Shown: positions 46,249-54,751 of the stretch, piece by piece
How the letters are laid out: each line of letters opens with the position of its first letter
Position numbering within the stretch: position 1 is the stretch's first letter
Assembly: GCA_903839035.1 (NCBI GenBank)
Contig: CAIMAQ010000098.1
Location: 34,094-98,093, forward strand
Direction: 5' to 3'
DNA: 64,000 nucleotides
Source: an uncultured Opitutia bacterium
GTDB lineage: Bacteria; Verrucomicrobiota; Verrucomicrobiia; Opitutales; Opitutaceae
Translations under genes and position numbers: made by a program
The notes under the pieces: model-generated
What the model was told of the DNA's origin: nothing
The model's input: only the letters and a program-made list of their open reading frames with translations
The model's database searches: none

Positions 46249-46351
46249 CTCATCGCCCTGCTCGGCCTCCCCTAATCCCCCGCGCATCACGGCCTGATAA
46301 TTCGGAGGTTTGGGTTGAAGTTTCCCACCAAAACCTTGAGGTCGGGGTTCC

Positions 46352-47005
46352 ATGCGCCGCGTTCCCATCCTCCTGCTGCTCGCCTCGGTCACGCTACTGC
46401 CCGCGTGCCGTGAGGCCAAGGTGACGAGCTACCGTGTGCCCAAGGAAAAACCCGACGCCCTGCCCCCCGGTCTGGCCGCCGCCAGTGCCAACGCCGCGAC
46501 CGCCCCCCTGCCCGGTGCACCGGCTCCCGCCGCTCCGGGCTCGGACATGGCCAGCACGGCCGTCCCGACCGCCGAGGGCTCCGACCTGGCCTGGACCGCC
46601 CCGGCCGGCTGGAAAGCCAAGGCCCCCGGCGCGATGCGCAAGGGCAGCTTCACGGTCCCCGGCCCGGAGGGTGACGCCGACCTCTCCATCACCGCCTTTC
46701 CCGGCGATGTCGGCGGTGAACTCGCCAACCTCAACCGCTGGCGCGGCCAGATCCAGCTCGCCCCGCTCGCCGCCGGTGATCTCGCCACGGCGACCACCCG
46801 ACTCCAGCAAAACGGCCTGGGCTTCGTCCTCGTGGACTTTGTGAGCTCGTCCGCCACCAAGCCCGCGCGCATCGTCGGCGCGATGGTGCCGGTCAACGGC
46901 GCCACGTGGTTCTTCAAGCTCATGGGCCCCGACGCCACGGTGTCCGCCGCCAAGCCCGCCTTCCTCACGTTTCTCCAAACCGTCCGCGCCCCCTCCGCCC
47001 CGTGA
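46352..47005 (+). CDS. Predicted lipoprotein upstream of cytochrome c maturation genes
   Basis: A 217-residue protein with a lipoprotein signal peptide, MRRVPILLLLASVTLLPAC, whose Cys19 is the lipobox cysteine. A Pro/Ala-rich linker (about residues 35-70) leads to a globular domain beginning LAWTAPAGWKAKAPG, with DLSITAFPGDVGGELANLNR and a C-terminal FLTFLQTVRAPSAP. I do not recognise the domain with certainty. Its stop overlaps the resB start by 4 bp, so it probably acts with ResB/CcsA in the periplasm. Confidence 0.75.
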   Translation: MRRVPILLLLASVTLLPACREAKVTSYRVPKEKPDALPPGLAAASANAATAPLPGAPAPAAPGSDMASTAVPTAEGSDLAWTAPAGWKAKAPGAMRKGSFTVPGPEGDADLSITAFPGDVGGELANLNRWRGQIQLAPLAAGDLATATTRLQQNGLGFVLVDFVSSSATKPARIVGAMVPVNGATWFFKLMGPDATVSAAKPAFLTFLQTVRAPSAP

Positions 47006-48177
47006 ACGACACCGTCCGCCAGTTCCGGGATTTCTTCGTCTCGCTCAAGCTCACCGTGGTGCTGCTGGTGCTCTCCATGGGCCTGGTTTTCGCCGCGACG
47101 CTCGACCAGGTGAACCTCGGGGTCTGGGCCGTGCAGGCCAAATATTTTCACAGCCTCTTCGTCCTTTGGAAAATCCCCGGCACCGATGTGCCGCTCCCGG
47201 TCTATCCCGGCGGCTACCTCCTCGGCGGCTTCCTGCTGGTCAACCTGGTCTCGGCCCACATCTACCGGTTCAAACTGTCGGGGCGCAAATCCGGCATCCT
47301 GCTGGTCCACGCCGGGCTCATTCTCCTGCTGGTCGGCGAGTTTCTCACCGGCCTCCTGCAGGAGGAATACCAGATGGCGCTGAACGAGGGGCAGACGAAG
47401 AACTACTCCGAGAGCTACCGCTTCAACGAGCTCGTCATCCTCGACACGACCGACCCGAAGTTCGATGACGTCGTCGCCGTGCCCGAGGCGCTCCTGACGA
47501 CGGGCAGCACGCTCCAGCACCCGAAACTGCCCTTCCGCGTCGTCACCAAGCAATACTACCCGAACGCCACACTCAGCATGCGCAGCGGCGCCACCGGGGA
47601 AAATCCCACGCTCGCGACCGCTGGCATCGGCCCACAAATCACCGCCACGCCCCTGCCGCTGACGTACAAGCAGGACGAGCGCAACTGGCCCGTCATCTTC
47701 GTCGAGCTGCTCGGACCCGAGGGTACGCTCGGCACCTGGTTGCTCTCCCCGCAGTTGCCCGCCCCGCAGACTTTTGACTACGGCGGCCACAGCTGGCGGC
47801 TCGCGCTGCGGGCCGAGCGCGCCTACAAGCCCTTCTCGCTCACCCTGCTGAAGTTCACGCACGACGTCTACCTCGGGACGGATATTCCGAAGAATTACTC
47901 CAGCCGGCTGCACCTCACGGCCCCCGACGGCAAGGAGGACCGCGAGGTGCTCGTCTACATGAACAACCCGCTGCGCTATGCCGGGCTCACGTTCTATCAG
48001 GCCAGCTTCGACCCCAGCAACGACCACAACACTATCCTCCAGGTCGTGCGCAACCCCGGCTGGCTGCTGCCCTACCTCTCCTGCGTGATGATGACCCTCG
48101 GTCTCGTCGTGCAGTTCGGCATCCACATCCTCGGCTTCATCAACAAACGCCGCGCCGTCCCGGCCACCCCCGCCTGA
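47002..48177 (+). CDS. resB: Cytochrome c biogenesis protein ResB
   Basis: System II cytochrome c maturation protein that, with CcsA, delivers haem to apocytochrome outside the inner membrane. The 391 residues show FFVSLKLTVVLLVLSMGLVF as TM1, GYLLGGFLLVNLVSAHIYRF, and GILLVHAGLILLLVGEFLTG. A large periplasmic part follows, then the ResB hallmark NPLRYAGLTFYQASFDPSND and a last helix. The start is GTG at 47002, overlapping the lipoprotein stop as GTGA. It overlaps ccsA by one base. Confidence 0.9.
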   Translation: MNDTVRQFRDFFVSLKLTVVLLVLSMGLVFAATLDQVNLGVWAVQAKYFHSLFVLWKIPGTDVPLPVYPGGYLLGGFLLVNLVSAHIYRFKLSGRKSGILLVHAGLILLLVGEFLTGLLQEEYQMALNEGQTKNYSESYRFNELVILDTTDPKFDDVVAVPEALLTTGSTLQHPKLPFRVVTKQYYPNATLSMRSGATGENPTLATAGIGPQITATPLPLTYKQDERNWPVIFVELLGPEGTLGTWLLSPQLPAPQTFDYGGHSWRLALRAERAYKPFSLTLLKFTHDVYLGTDIPKNYSSRLHLTAPDGKEDREVLVYMNNPLRYAGLTFYQASFDPSNDHNTILQVVRNPGWLLPYLSCVMMTLGLVVQFGIHILGFINKRRAVPATPA

Positions 48178-50048
48178 TGAAAAAAGCCGTCGTCATCATC
48201 CTCCTGCTCCTCGGTCTCGCCATTGTCGCGAAGTCCCTCCTGCCGGCGCGCAATCCCGCGGCCTTTGATGTTGTCGGCTTCAGCCGTCTGCCGGTGCTGG
48301 TCAACGGCCGCGTGAAGCCGCTGGACACCGTCGCGCGCTCCTCGCTGCTCGTGATTTGTGGCGCCACCTACAACGACTCCTCGCAAAGCAGCCTCATTTT
48401 CACCCCCGACAAGCGGCAGCTGAACCCCGACGAGTGGCTGCTCGACGTGTTATTCCGCCCCGCGCAGGCCGACACCTACCAGGTCATCGCCGTCGACAAT
48501 CCCGACCTGCTCACGCTGCTCAACCTGCGCCGCGAGGAAGGCCTGGCCGATCGCCGCTTCTCCTTCGCCCAGGTGGAGAAATCACTCGCCGAAATCGACC
48601 GCCAGGCTCGGCTCGCCGAGCCCGTCGAGCCCCAGGTGCGGTCCGCCTTCCAAAAGGCCGTCGTGCAGCTGCAGTCCAACATCATCCTGTATGAGCGGCT
48701 CAAGGAGAGCCTGATCAGCTCCGACAACCAAAACTTCCTCGCCGAGCTCTTTGCCTTCCAGAACTCACTCGCCGCCAGCGTCGAGGCCGTGCGCGCGAAG
48801 CAGGCCGGCCAGCCCTTCGACATGGCCGCGGCCCGGAAGCTGATCGAAAACGGCCAGCGCTTCGACCAGATGGCCCGCATCGGCTACCTGCTCGCCGTGC
48901 CCCCGGTGAAGGGCGAGGCCGACCCCAACGGCTGGCGCAACGCCGGCACCGCCCTGCTTGAGACGTTCCAAACCGGCCAGGTCAACCCGCACGTCCTGGC
49001 CTACGCCGGGCTCGGCCATTCCTGGGCGGGCGGCAACGCCACCGACTTCAACAACATCCTCCGGCTCTACCGGGACCAGTTGGTGAAGGGCTTTCCCTCG
49101 GCTCTCGCGAAGTGCACCGCGGAGGCGCGCTTCAACGCGATGAAGCCGTTCAATACCGCGATGACGCTCTACGTGCTGGCCTTCTTCGTCGCCGTGGTCT
49201 CCTGGCTCAAATGGCCCGCCGAGCTCGGCCGCGTCGCCTTCTGGCTCATCCTCGCCGCGTGGCTGATCGCCACCGCCGGCATCGTGACGCGCATGTGGCT
49301 GGAGGGCCGTCCGCCGGTCACCAACCTCTATTCCTCGGCGCTCTTCGTCGGCTTCATCGCCGTCGGCTTCTGCCTCGGGCTCGAGTACTTCTACCGCAAC
49401 GCCATCGGCTCCGTCGCCGCCGGCGTCATCGGTTTCTCCACCCTGCTCATCGCCTACTACCTCTCCCTCGGCGGCGACACGCTCGAGATGATGCGCGCGG
49501 TGCTCGACTCGAACTTCTGGCTCGCGACGCATGTCGTGACCGTCGTCGCCGGCTACGGCGCGACCTTCCTCGCGGGGTTCCTCGCCCTGATCTACATCGT
49601 CCGCGGCGTGTTCACCAAGTCGCTGGACCAGCCTACCGCCGACGCGCTCGCGCGCATGGTCTACGGCATCGTGTGCTTCGCCACGCTGTTCAGCCTGATT
49701 GGCACCGTGCTCGGTGGCATCTGGGCCGACCAATCGTGGGGCCGCTTCTGGGGCTGGGACCCGAAGGAAAACGGCGCCCTGATCATCGTCATCTGGAACG
49801 CCGTCATCCTCCACGCCCGCTGGGGCGGCCTGGTGAAGCAGCGCGGCCTGATGTGCCTCGCGGTCGTCGGCAACATCGTGACGGCCTGGAGCTGGTTCGG
49901 CGTGAACCTGCTCGGCGTCGGCCTGCACAGCTACGGCTTCGTCGAATCCACCTTCCTGTGGCTGATCCTCTTCGTCCTCAGCCAGGTCGCCTTTATCGCG
50001 CTCGCCAACCTGCCGCTGGCGCGGTGGCGGAGCTTCCGACAGCCCTGA
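48177..50048 (+). CDS. ccsA: Cytochrome c biogenesis protein CcsA with long N-terminal domain
   Basis: Haem-handling membrane protein of system II. The C-terminal half (about residues 320-623) has eight helices and the WWD-type haem motif WADQSWGRFWGWDPKENGAL, with WLATHVVTVVAGYGATF carrying a conserved external His. The N-terminal 320 residues have one helix (VVIILLLLGLAIVAKSLL) and then GFSRLPVLVNGRVKPLDTVA and a helical, periplasmic-looking region. This extension is absent from short CcsA proteins but, as I recall, is found in Bacteroidota and PVC relatives. At 623 residues it is about double the short form. Confidence 0.92.
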   Translation: MKKAVVIILLLLGLAIVAKSLLPARNPAAFDVVGFSRLPVLVNGRVKPLDTVARSSLLVICGATYNDSSQSSLIFTPDKRQLNPDEWLLDVLFRPAQADTYQVIAVDNPDLLTLLNLRREEGLADRRFSFAQVEKSLAEIDRQARLAEPVEPQVRSAFQKAVVQLQSNIILYERLKESLISSDNQNFLAELFAFQNSLAASVEAVRAKQAGQPFDMAAARKLIENGQRFDQMARIGYLLAVPPVKGEADPNGWRNAGTALLETFQTGQVNPHVLAYAGLGHSWAGGNATDFNNILRLYRDQLVKGFPSALAKCTAEARFNAMKPFNTAMTLYVLAFFVAVVSWLKWPAELGRVAFWLILAAWLIATAGIVTRMWLEGRPPVTNLYSSALFVGFIAVGFCLGLEYFYRNAIGSVAAGVIGFSTLLIAYYLSLGGDTLEMMRAVLDSNFWLATHVVTVVAGYGATFLAGFLALIYIVRGVFTKSLDQPTADALARMVYGIVCFATLFSLIGTVLGGIWADQSWGRFWGWDPKENGALIIVIWNAVILHARWGGLVKQRGLMCLAVVGNIVTAWSWFGVNLLGVGLHSYGFVESTFLWLILFVLSQVAFIALANLPLARWRSFRQP

Positions 50049-50050
50049 CG

Positions 50051-50079
50051 GTAGGGCGGGACCGGCGATCCCCGCCTAC
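50051..50079. terminator. Hairpin between convergent ccsA and recN
   Basis: GTAGGGCGGGA and TCCCCGCCTAC pair at 9 of 11 positions around a 7-nt loop. It starts 3 bp after the ccsA stop and overlaps the recN stop codon. No long T-run is present, so it is a plausible but unproven two-way terminator. Confidence 0.45.
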
Positions 50080-51737
50080 TTCCCCAGCAATTCCTCGGCG
50101 TGGGCCAGGGCACTTTTCGCCTTGCTGTCGCCCAGCATGCGCGCGAGTTCGCTGACCCGCGCCTTCCGGCTGGCCTGGATCGGATCGATCGTGACCACGG
50201 CACGATCCTTCGACTGGTCCTTGGTGACCACGAGGTGACACGTCGCCTGCGCGGCCACCTGCGGGAGGTGGGTCACACAGAGCACCTGGTGATTCCGCGC
50301 GATCTCGGCCATTTTTTCACCAACCACGCGGCCAATCTCGCCGCCCACATTCGCGTCCACCTCGTCGAACACCAGCAGCGGCACCTCGTCGAGGTCGGCC
50401 AGCACGGTCTTGAGCGCCAGCATCACGCGCGCGAGCTCGCCACTCGACGCCACGCGGTTCAGCGGCAGCGGCGCCTCGCCGACATTGGGGGAAAACAGGA
50501 ACTCCGCACCGCAGTCGCCCGTCGGCCCCAGTTCGGGCAGGGGCACCACGCGCACCTGAAAATCCGCCTTCTTGAATCCCAGCTGCGCAATGCCCTTGGC
50601 CGCGACCTTGGCGAGGTCCCGCGCTGCCTTCTCGCGCAGGGCGCGCAACGCCGTGGCGTTTTTCTTTGCCACCCGGTGCGCGTCGGCGATCTGCTTTTCG
50701 AGTTTGGCGAGCGTGCCCTCAAGATCACCCTGCACCTCGAGCCGGCGGCGCATTTCGTCGCGCGCCTCGAGCACCGCGCTCAGCTGGCCGCCGTGCTTGC
50801 GGCGCAATTCCAGCCACGTGTTCATCTGCGCGGTCAGCTGCTCGGCCTGCTCGGGGTCAAATTGCAGCTGCTGGCTCAGGGCCGAGAACTCTCCGCCGAG
50901 GTCGGTCAGTTCCACCGCGGCCGACGCCAACCGGTCCGCGAGCGGCTTGCTCGCCGCGTCGATGCCCTCGAGCTGACGCGCCTCGCGGAGCAATGCCGCG
51001 ACGCGGCTCTGCAGGCCCTCCTCGCCCGTCAGGCCCGCCGCGAGGGCCGCGGACAGCTCGATCAGTTCCTGCGCCCGACTCATCCGGGCGAAATCCCGCT
51101 CCAGCGCCTCGATCGCCTCCATCGTCAGCTCCAGGGCGTCAATGCGCGCGAGCTGGTTCTCGAGAAAGGCGATCTGGTCAGGCGCGAGTTTCGTCTCGTG
51201 GGCGATCCGTTCCCGCTCTGCCACGAGCTCCCGCCAGGCCTGATAGCCCGCCTGATAGGCTGTGAGGATCTCGCCCGCGCGGCCAAACAGGTCGAGCAAC
51301 TCGAGCTGGCAGCTTTCCTTGAGCAGCCGCCGGGGCTCGCTCGGACCGTGAAAATCCACCCAGTGCTCGCCCAGCTGCTGCAGCGCTGAGAGGGTCGCGA
51401 GGCTGCCGTTCACCGTGATCTTCGGCGCCTTGTCGCGCGGGAGGCTGCGCTTGAGGATGAGCACGCCGTCCTCGCAGGGCGGGAGGTCCAAGCCCGCCAG
51501 GACAGCATCGATTTTCCGGGAGTCGGTGAAAAAAAGCGCCGCTTCCGCCTCGGCCACCGGCGCCCCCTGGCGGATAATGGTTTTATCCGCCCGCTCCCCC
51601 GCCAGCAGGCTCAGTGCACCGAGCAGGATGCTCTTGCCCGCGCCGGTTTCGCCGGTGACGGCCGTGAATCCCGCCTCGAAGTCGAGCGCCACCTCCTCGA
51701 GGAGGGCGAGATTCCGGATGCGGAGCGATTGCAGCAT
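50076..51737 (-). CDS. recN: DNA repair protein RecN
   Basis: SMC-like ATPase recruited to double-strand breaks. The 553 residues have MLQSLRIRNLALLEEVALDF, Walker A GETGAGKSILLGALSLLAGE, two coiled-coil arms without a large hinge, and the C-terminal SSGELARVMLALKTVL signature followed by LLVFDEVDANVGGEIGRVVG and QVLCVTHLPQVAAQA. It is convergent with ccsA. No LexA box is obvious to me in the short upstream region. Confidence 0.97.
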   Translation of the reverse strand: MLQSLRIRNLALLEEVALDFEAGFTAVTGETGAGKSILLGALSLLAGERADKTIIRQGAPVAEAEAALFFTDSRKIDAVLAGLDLPPCEDGVLILKRSLPRDKAPKITVNGSLATLSALQQLGEHWVDFHGPSEPRRLLKESCQLELLDLFGRAGEILTAYQAGYQAWRELVAERERIAHETKLAPDQIAFLENQLARIDALELTMEAIEALERDFARMSRAQELIELSAALAAGLTGEEGLQSRVAALLREARQLEGIDAASKPLADRLASAAVELTDLGGEFSALSQQLQFDPEQAEQLTAQMNTWLELRRKHGGQLSAVLEARDEMRRRLEVQGDLEGTLAKLEKQIADAHRVAKKNATALRALREKAARDLAKVAAKGIAQLGFKKADFQVRVVPLPELGPTGDCGAEFLFSPNVGEAPLPLNRVASSGELARVMLALKTVLADLDEVPLLVFDEVDANVGGEIGRVVGEKMAEIARNHQVLCVTHLPQVAAQATCHLVVTKDQSKDRAVVTIDPIQASRKARVSELARMLGDSKAKSALAHAEELLGK

Positions 51738-52101
51738 GGCGGTTACCGATGAACGGCCGGCCCGCTGACGTCAAAGCCACTTCACCGGAATTTTCCCGCG
51801 GCTTCGCGCCCCATCACCGATCCAGGTGGTCTGTTCGTGGATTCGGTTTCCGGTCATCCAGCGCGCCCGCCTCTGCTGGGGTAAACACCGCAGACCGTGA
51901 ACCATGGCCTGATTGCGCGGTCTGGTCTTCATGCTCAGACCGCGTCTCGCCCTCCCACTCGCCTGCTTATTCTGCTGGGCGCCAGCCCATTGCTTCGCCC
52001 AGGTCTTGGCAGCCTTGGCGATCTTCGCGGTTAAACCATGGCCCGGATCCCGCCAGAACTGAAAGCTCGCCAGCCTGCACGCCGCCGCAGATTTTCGACT
52101 C
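51738..52101. other. 364-bp gap between recN and SDR genes
   Basis: No full gene is visible. It holds a very short signal-peptide-like frame (51931-52062, listed separately), a hairpin around that frame's start codon, and at about 52004-52036 a repeat-like stretch that reads, on the minus strand, GGTTTAACCGCGAAGATCGC. Similar CGCGAAG-type stretches occur elsewhere in the window, near 18.3 and 44.45 kb. Confidence 0.5.
51931..52062 (+). pseudogene. Signal-peptide-like 43-residue frame, probably a truncated secreted gene
   Basis: The ATG at 51931 opens MLRPRLALPLACLFCWAPAH, a convincing export signal with CFAQ as a likely cleavage region. It then runs straight into repeat-like DNA and stops at 52062. 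It looks like the front of a secreted-protein gene whose body was lost. CGCGGTCT (51916-51923) and AGACCGCG (51937-51944) form a stem with the ATG in its loop. It could also be a genuine small secreted peptide. Confidence 0.3.
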
Positions 52102-52857
52102 ATGTTAAACCTGTCCGGCCAGCGCATTTTCATCACCGGCGGCAGCCGCGGCATCGGCCGCGCCGCCGCATTGCTCGCCGCGGGGGCGGGGGCGGATATC
52201 GCCATCGGTTATGCCCGCGATCGCGCCGCCGCCCTCGAGACGGTCAAAAAAATCGAGGCGCTGGGCCGCCAGGCCATCGCCGTCCAGGCCGATGTCACCA
52301 ACGAGTCCGAAATCAAGGGCGCCATCGACCGTGCCGCCGTCACCCTTGGCGGCTTGAACGGCTTGGTGGTTTCCGCCGGGATTTTCGAGGGCAAGCCCGT
52401 TGAGGAGATGACCCTGGAGCTCTGGAACCGCGTCCTCGCCACGAACCTTACCGGCACTTTTCTCGCCGTGAAGGCGGTCGTGCCGCACCTGAAAAAAGCC
52501 GGCGCCGGCGGGATCGTCATCTACACCTCCACCGCCGGCCAGCGCGGCAGTGACATCTACTCCGCTTACGCGACCAGCAAAGCCGGTCAGATCACGTTCA
52601 TGAAGAGCATGGCCAAGGAACTCGCCCCGGCGAAAATCCGCGTGAACTGCGTCGCACCCGCCTGGACCGACACCGACATGGCCCAGGAGTCGTTTGCCCG
52701 CATCGGTCGCGACCAGATCATTGCCGGTTTCCCACTCGGCCGCATCGGCCGGCCGGACGACATCGCCGGGGCCACCGTTTACCTGCTTTCGGGCCTCGCG
52801 CAGTTCGTCACAGGGATGACCCTGACAGTAGATGGCGGCCAGGACATGCGCGGATAG
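52102..52857 (+). CDS. Short-chain dehydrogenase/reductase, FabG-like
   Basis: NAD(P)-dependent oxidoreductase with a Rossmann fold; 251 residues. It shows the cofactor loop TGGSRGIGRAA, the active-site NLTGTFLAVKAV region, Ser in IYTSTAGQ, the catalytic SAYATSKAG (YxxxK), and VNCVAPAWTDTDM. It ends with FVTGMTLTVDGGQDMRG, the common C-terminus of 3-oxoacyl-ACP reductase-like SDRs. It is not next to other fatty-acid genes, so the substrate is open. The ATG at 52102 gives MLNLSGQRIFITGG. Confidence 0.92.
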   Translation: MLNLSGQRIFITGGSRGIGRAAALLAAGAGADIAIGYARDRAAALETVKKIEALGRQAIAVQADVTNESEIKGAIDRAAVTLGGLNGLVVSAGIFEGKPVEEMTLELWNRVLATNLTGTFLAVKAVVPHLKKAGAGGIVIYTSTAGQRGSDIYSAYATSKAGQITFMKSMAKELAPAKIRVNCVAPAWTDTDMAQESFARIGRDQIIAGFPLGRIGRPDDIAGATVYLLSGLAQFVTGMTLTVDGGQDMRG

Positions 52858-52886
52858 CCCCGCGTGACGGGGCCGGAGCGAAAAAC

Positions 52887-52907
52887 TTTACCGGAATACC
52901 CGGTAAA
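52887..52907. promoter_or_regulatory. Perfect 8-bp dyad upstream of the receiver-like gene
   Basis: TTTACCGG and CCGGTAAA flank AATAC, 46 bp before the ATG of the next gene. It could be a repressor site or a leader hairpin. A second stem, GCCCCG/CGGGGC (52857-52873), directly follows the SDR stop and may help end that transcript. Confidence 0.45.
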
Positions 52908-52953
52908 CGAGGCGCGATCAGCGGAGGACCGTTGGGACCATATTTTCGTCTGC

Positions 52954-53268
52954 ATGGCCAACATCATCCTGATCGACGACGACAAGTTCCTGGGCTCCAT
53001 CCTGAGCCAGGCCCTGACCAGTGCCGGCCATAGCGTGGCCATCGCCATGAACGGCTTCGACGGCGTGGCCCTGTACCGCAAAGACTCCACCGACCTGATC
53101 CTCACCGAGATTACCATGCCCCATGGCGGGTTGCCCACCATTCGGGTGCGGCGGAGCGAGTTTCCCCACCTCCCGATCATCGCGATGTCCGGCAACCCCA
53201 AGCACCTCGAGGTCGCCGGCGCCATCGGCGCCAACCGGGTGCGGCCCAATCCGCTCAGCGTCGAGTGA
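52954..53268 (+). CDS. Degenerate response-regulator receiver protein
   Basis: A 104-residue stand-alone receiver-like domain. The acidic pocket is present (MANIILIDDDKFLG, Asp8-Asp10), and so is the Thr/Ser position (IIAMSGNP). The phospho-accepting Asp, however, is Glu52 in DLILTEITMP, and the usual Lys before Pro is Arg97. The helix-3/strand-4 region is also shortened. Such proteins usually cannot be phosphorylated and may be locked in one state. No histidine kinase or output domain is adjacent. The start at 52954 is the only sensible one. Confidence 0.75.
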   Translation: MANIILIDDDKFLGSILSQALTSAGHSVAIAMNGFDGVALYRKDSTDLILTEITMPHGGLPTIRVRRSEFPHLPIIAMSGNPKHLEVAGAIGANRVRPNPLSVE

Positions 53269-53415
53269 CTAAACTCCGCCGTGGCGGAAGCGCGGGCTGC
53301 CGGAAACTAGTGGCCGAGTGTGACCTTGGCCGGATGGACCCGCCGGGTTTGCCCGACCGTCCATTCACGCGTCAGGCATTTGGAATGCCCCAGATATCAC
53401 TGGGCGCTGAGTGAC

Positions 53416-53796
53416 TCATTTCACCTGTGCCGCGGGCGCCGGTAGGTCGGGCGTGAGGGTAAAATAGACCGGCACCTGCAAGTGAGTGTTAACCGCCACG
53501 CCGTTTCTGATGCCCGGCTTGAATTTCCAGCGCGAGACCGCCGCGACCGCGGCCTGGCCAAACTCCGGCTCGGTCGCGGCGATCGCGAAGGCGTTCGCGA
53601 CGTCGCCCTGGGTGGTGACGATGAAATCAACCGTGGCGCTGCCGGTCTTGCCCTGCTTGTGCAATTCAAAGGGATATTGCGGGGGCGCCTCGAAAATGAC
53701 GGACGGCACCTGGCTATGGCCCGATTGCGGCGCCGATTCACACGCCGGGAGAAACAGGGCCGCCAGCGCCAGGATCAGGACGGAAGGATTCTTCAT
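53416..53796 (-). CDS. Lipoprotein with TonB C-terminal domain
   Basis: A 126-residue protein with a lipoprotein signal, MKNPSVLILALAALFLPAC (Cys19). After a short linker comes a TonB_C-type domain: APPQYPFELHKQGKTGSATV, DFIVTTQGDVANAFAIAATE and AAVAAVSRWKFKPGIRNG, then VPVYFTL. Ordinary TonB proteins have a membrane helix and a long proline linker, both missing here. A classical energy-transducing role is therefore doubtful. It is convergent with the receiver-like gene. The 147 bp between hold a GGCATT/AATGCC hairpin (53375-53389). Confidence 0.8.
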   Translation of the reverse strand: MKNPSVLILALAALFLPACESAPQSGHSQVPSVIFEAPPQYPFELHKQGKTGSATVDFIVTTQGDVANAFAIAATEPEFGQAAVAAVSRWKFKPGIRNGVAVNTHLQVPVYFTLTPDLPAPAAQVK

Positions 53797-53827
53797 GACG
53801 TCTAAAGCGCCAACCGTCCGGGCAGGC

Positions 53828-54673
53828 TCAGTTCGCCCCGATGGCCTTGGCGATGGCCAGGTAGTTTTCTCCGGCGGGGCGCGGATTGTAGGTCCATGCG
53901 CCGTGGGTGCCAGATCCGCGGCAAAGGATGGCGCCTTTCGACCAGTGCACGTTCAGCGCTTTGACGCTGGGCGGGCAGTAGCGGATGGTCAGGCCGCAGC
54001 GGCGGCGGGCGGAGGTATTGGGATCGGAGCCGTGCGCGAGCATGTCGGCGTGGAGGGAGAACTGGCCGGCCTTGAGCTCGTCATACACCGGCGCTCCAAA
54101 CTGCTCGATGTTTTCGATTTCCTGGTTGAGCACCGCGGTGTCCTTGCCCACCTCGCGCCACTTCAGGTGGCCGCGGTTGTGCGTGCCGGGCAGGAATTTC
54201 ATCGCGGCGTTCTCGACCGTGGCATCGTCGATCGCCAGCCACACGGTGACGGTCCGCGCGGGCGAAAGCGGCCAGTACGACGCATCCTGGTGCCACGCCA
54301 CCTTGCGCGGATCGTGCGCCTGCTTGCAGAAAAAATGACTGCCCCAGGCGATGACGTCGGGCCCGACAATGTCCTGGACGTAATCGAGGATGACCGGGTT
54401 GGTCACGATGTCGTAGAGCCCGGCGCAGTGGACGTGAAAGCCATTGATCGAATAGGCGTCGAGGTCGCTGCGGGCCTTTTGGACCTTGGCCAGGAGATCG
54501 TCGAAATAGGCGCGATTCTTCGCCGCTTCCGCCGGCGTGAAGGCGTCGAAGGGCATCACATAGCCGGATTCATTGTACGACTTGAGCTGCTGCGGGGTCA
54601 GCCGGCGCGGGGCACCGTTCACCACGGGCTGGAAACTCAGGTCCCGCTCTTCTTTCATCGGTGACATTGCCAT
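53828..54673 (-). CDS. Phytanoyl-CoA dioxygenase (PhyH) family protein
   Basis: Fe(II)/2-oxoglutarate-dependent oxygenase of 281 residues. The iron-binding HxD is in VAWHQDASYWPLSP. The distal His is probably in FSLHADMLAHGSDPN, followed by RRCGLTIRY supplying the 2-oxoglutarate Arg. The N-terminus has LKSYNESGYVMPFDAFTP, usual for the family. ATG codons at 54673 and 54667 are both possible. Substrates in this family vary widely (lipids, ectoine, halogenated products). No neighbour narrows it. Confidence 0.88.
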   Translation of the reverse strand: MAMSPMKEERDLSFQPVVNGAPRRLTPQQLKSYNESGYVMPFDAFTPAEAAKNRAYFDDLLAKVQKARSDLDAYSINGFHVHCAGLYDIVTNPVILDYVQDIVGPDVIAWGSHFFCKQAHDPRKVAWHQDASYWPLSPARTVTVWLAIDDATVENAAMKFLPGTHNRGHLKWREVGKDTAVLNQEIENIEQFGAPVYDELKAGQFSLHADMLAHGSDPNTSARRRCGLTIRYCPPSVKALNVHWSKGAILCRGSGTHGAWTYNPRPAGENYLAIAKAIGAN

Positions 54674-54751
54674 GGGGAAAATCCGTAGGGGCCGGGGGGC
54701 CGATTACCAAGAAAAATGAACCGTGCCAGGGATTCGGAAGGGCCCGCCAGC

